From contig CAIXOZ010000188.1 of assembly GCA_903921295.1 (NCBI GenBank), positions 1-5,993 on the forward strand: a stretch of DNA of 5,993 nucleotides. The letters run 5' to 3'. The position numbers were made by a program, and so were the translations under genes. Positions 4,702 to 5,993 of this stretch are shown here, in pieces (position 1 is the stretch's first letter; every line of letters begins with the position of its first letter). This stretch comes from an uncultured cyanobacterium. Its GTDB lineage: Bacteria > Cyanobacteriota > Cyanobacteriia > PCC-6307 > Cyanobiaceae. Below the pieces are notes generated by a model that had not been told where the DNA came from, searched no databases, and saw only the letters and a program-made list of their open reading frames with translations.

Positions 4702-5993
4702 CTACTGCGCCTGACTCAACGGTGGCAGCGGTGCGGGCAGCTGGGTGAACGGGAGGGACGCCGGGGCCGCGGTCGATGTTGAAGACGGCGTCGGAGGATC
4801 GGACGATGGCCGGGCAGCGTTCTGCTCGCGCGATGGAGAAACGCAGAGACCTACACCCTGCATCAGGCACACCTTGCCGTCGGCCGCTGCCTTGGAGATC
4901 CGGCGCTTATCGTCGGCGTCGGGATCGAGACTTCGGGCGCGCAGGGTGCCGCCGCCCGCCGCGACACCGCCGGAACCAGACGGAGGTGCTCCATCCGCAG
5001 GTACAGAGGCCGCCATCTGATTCACGTTCAACTGATTGTTGAGCAGATTGGGCGGATCCTGCGCAGGAGGAGTGGGCACAACAGGCTCCGGGTTGTAGCG
5101 GGGCGTGAGCGTAAAGGCTCCGACCACCCTCGGAGTGGTGTATTCACGGGTGCCATTGACCGTGCCGACGTTGCCCTCAATGGTTACATTTCTGAGAAGG
5201 TTAATCGTACCGACAAAGGTGTGATAACCATAGGCAACACCGGGCGTACCGAAACCGGGGCTGATGATGTCAGCATCCCAATTGAGGTTGCCACCAATCA
5301 TGCGCACGTTCATCGCCTGAGTGGTGGCGTTGATGTTGATGTTGCCACCGGTGAGATCAAGGTTGTTGGGCTTTGTGGTACCACCGACTGGGCCATTGAA
5401 GGTGATGGCTCCGGTGCCAGCATTGACCGTGAAGTTATGACTGGTTCCCAACTTGGAGTCGAGCGGCCCTGCAAAGGTCACCGGTGCATTGGTTGCATTG
5501 ATCGTGACAGGACCGTTGAGGATGACACCCAGCAGCTCATTGATCTGAGCACCGGCAGCACCGCTGAGGGCAATCACCATCGGACCGGCATTGTTGCCGA
5601 GCGTGGCAGTGCCGGGAGCATCGGTGAACAGGCTGGCTGCGGTGATCGAGGCGTTCAGGGCGGTGAGTCCATCGGTGAACACCTTGATGTCACGGAGAGC
5701 CTGGATGCCGCCGACGGAAGCATTGAGCGTCACATCCTGATTGGGCCCCGCATTGATGATCAGATCATTGGTCTCACCGGTCTGGGAGTTGATGGCACCG
5801 CCGGTGCTGCTCAGAATTACAGGACCCAGGGTGCTGTTGATCGTGATGTGGTCATTGAGGTCGATCGTGAGCTCCCGGATCCGAACGCCGTTGGCACCAT
5901 TGACATTGATGTTGCCGTTCAGTGACGCCGTACCCGGCTGATCGGTGCTGATGCTCTTCGCCGTCACCGCCGCATTGAACAGCGTGGCGCCAC
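4702..5993 (-). CDS. C-terminal part of a repetitive beta-helix surface or secreted protein (adhesin-like)
   Basis: The frame is open from the window edge to TAG (4702-4704), showing about the last 429 residues of a protein whose N-terminus lies beyond 5993. The first 290 visible residues are rich in Asn, Gly, Thr, Val and Ile, with repeated short strands such as DLIINAG, VTLNASVG, NFTVNAG and GNININA. This pattern is typical of right-handed beta-helix exoproteins of the filamentous haemagglutinin or two-partner-secretion type. Two long repeat units are visible, 107 residues apart. The helix seems to end near FTLTPRYNPEP. A Pro-rich linker follows, then a Gly/Ser stretch, a charged segment, a short element with two cysteines (KVCLMQGVGLCVS) and a Pro/Ser/Thr/Ala tail. 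No transmembrane anchor or sorting motif is visible at the C-terminus. Export and adhesion are inferred from architecture; the substrate and transporter are not in the window. It converges on flv1 and looks functionally unrelated. A GTG at 5965-5967 is not the likely start, because the repeat continues upstream of it. Confidence 0.75.
   Translation of the reverse strand, partial: GATLFNAAVTAKSISTDQPGTASLNGNINVNGANGVRIRELTIDLNDHITINSTLGPVILSSTGGAINSQTGETNDLIINAGPNQDVTLNASVGGIQALRDIKVFTDGLTALNASITAASLFTDAPGTATLGNNAGPMVIALSGAAGAQINELLGVILNGPVTINATNAPVTFAGPLDSKLGTSHNFTVNAGTGAITFNGPVGGTTKPNNLDLTGGNININATTQAMNVRMIGGNLNWDADIISPGFGTPGVAYGYHTFVGTINLLRNVTIEGNVGTVNGTREYTTPRVVGAFTLTPRYNPEPVVPTPPAQDPPNLLNNQLNVNQMAASVPADGAPPSGSGGVAAGGGTLRARSLDPDADDKRRISKAAADGKVCLMQGVGLCVSPSREQNAARPSSDPPTPSSTSTAAPASLPFTQLPAPLPPLSQAQ
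5335..5993 (-). repeat. Protein-level tandem repeats of about 107 residues in the surface protein
   Basis: The unit signature N-A-(A/S)-(V/I)-T-A-x-S-(I/L)-x-T-D-x-P-G-T-A occurs twice. The TDQPGT core is encoded at 5929-5946 and TDAPGT at 5608-5625, exactly 321 bases (107 codons) apart on the - strand. A third, degenerate unit starts near NINATTQAMN, about 108 residues further on, and leads into the end of the beta-helix. The two clear units have diverged in DNA, so these are old protein repeats rather than a recent duplication. The upstream, unseen part of the gene probably holds more copies; that is inference. Confidence 0.7.

Noticed and set aside
4634..4714. Small + strand frame MGSALMVVAVAAAARAPGGK
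   Set aside because: It looks like a signal peptide, but it is the in-frame tail of a shadow frame in flv1, overlaps the 3' end of the convergent gene, and has no properly spaced ribosome site.
5221..5925. 234-codon + strand frame opposite the surface-protein gene
   Set aside because: Its repeats (for example VDGTAG, IEGDGSG) mirror the complementary strand of the beta-helix repeats. The - strand translation has the coherent strand pattern and continues past the window edge.

Overview
The window looks like a piece of a high-GC unicellular cyanobacterial chromosome, most likely from the marine or freshwater Synechococcus/Cyanobium group. Three things point there. The two largest genes are the cyanobacterial class of flavodiiron proteins with a fused flavin reductase domain. 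A stand-alone MEKHLA (PAS-like) protein sits beside them. Three exact copies of the cyanobacterial HIP1 palindrome GCGATCGC lie inside flv3. The genus assignment is inference from composition and gene content.

Layout. Bases 1-213 are the 3' end of an unidentified + strand gene. Its stop codon overlaps the GTG start of a 173-residue MEKHLA-domain protein (210-731). A 98-base gap containing a strong stem-loop (741-767) follows. Then come flv3 (830-2614) and flv1 (2614-4467), joined by a TGATG stop/start, so they are probably co-transcribed and translationally coupled. After a 234-base intergenic region, a convergent - strand gene (4702 to beyond 5993) encodes the C-terminal part of a large, repetitive, beta-helix-type surface or secreted protein.

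How the genes work together. Flv3 keeps all six canonical diiron ligands. Flv1 has lost four of them (two His remain) and carries Arg, Lys and Asn in their place. This is the expected division between Flv3 and Flv1, which in model cyanobacteria together pass photosynthetic electrons from the acceptor side of photosystem I to O2, giving water without reactive oxygen species. The MEKHLA protein resembles PAS sensors. Its position directly upstream suggests, without proving it, a sensory or regulatory link to the O2-reduction module. The convergent surface protein appears unrelated and differs in composition from the flavodiiron block.

I did not find a wholly new system. The points most worth following up are the MEKHLA-flv3-flv1 neighbourhood, the leader hairpin before flv3, the altered metal site and domain insert of Flv1, and the repeat architecture and C-terminal cysteine pair of the surface protein.
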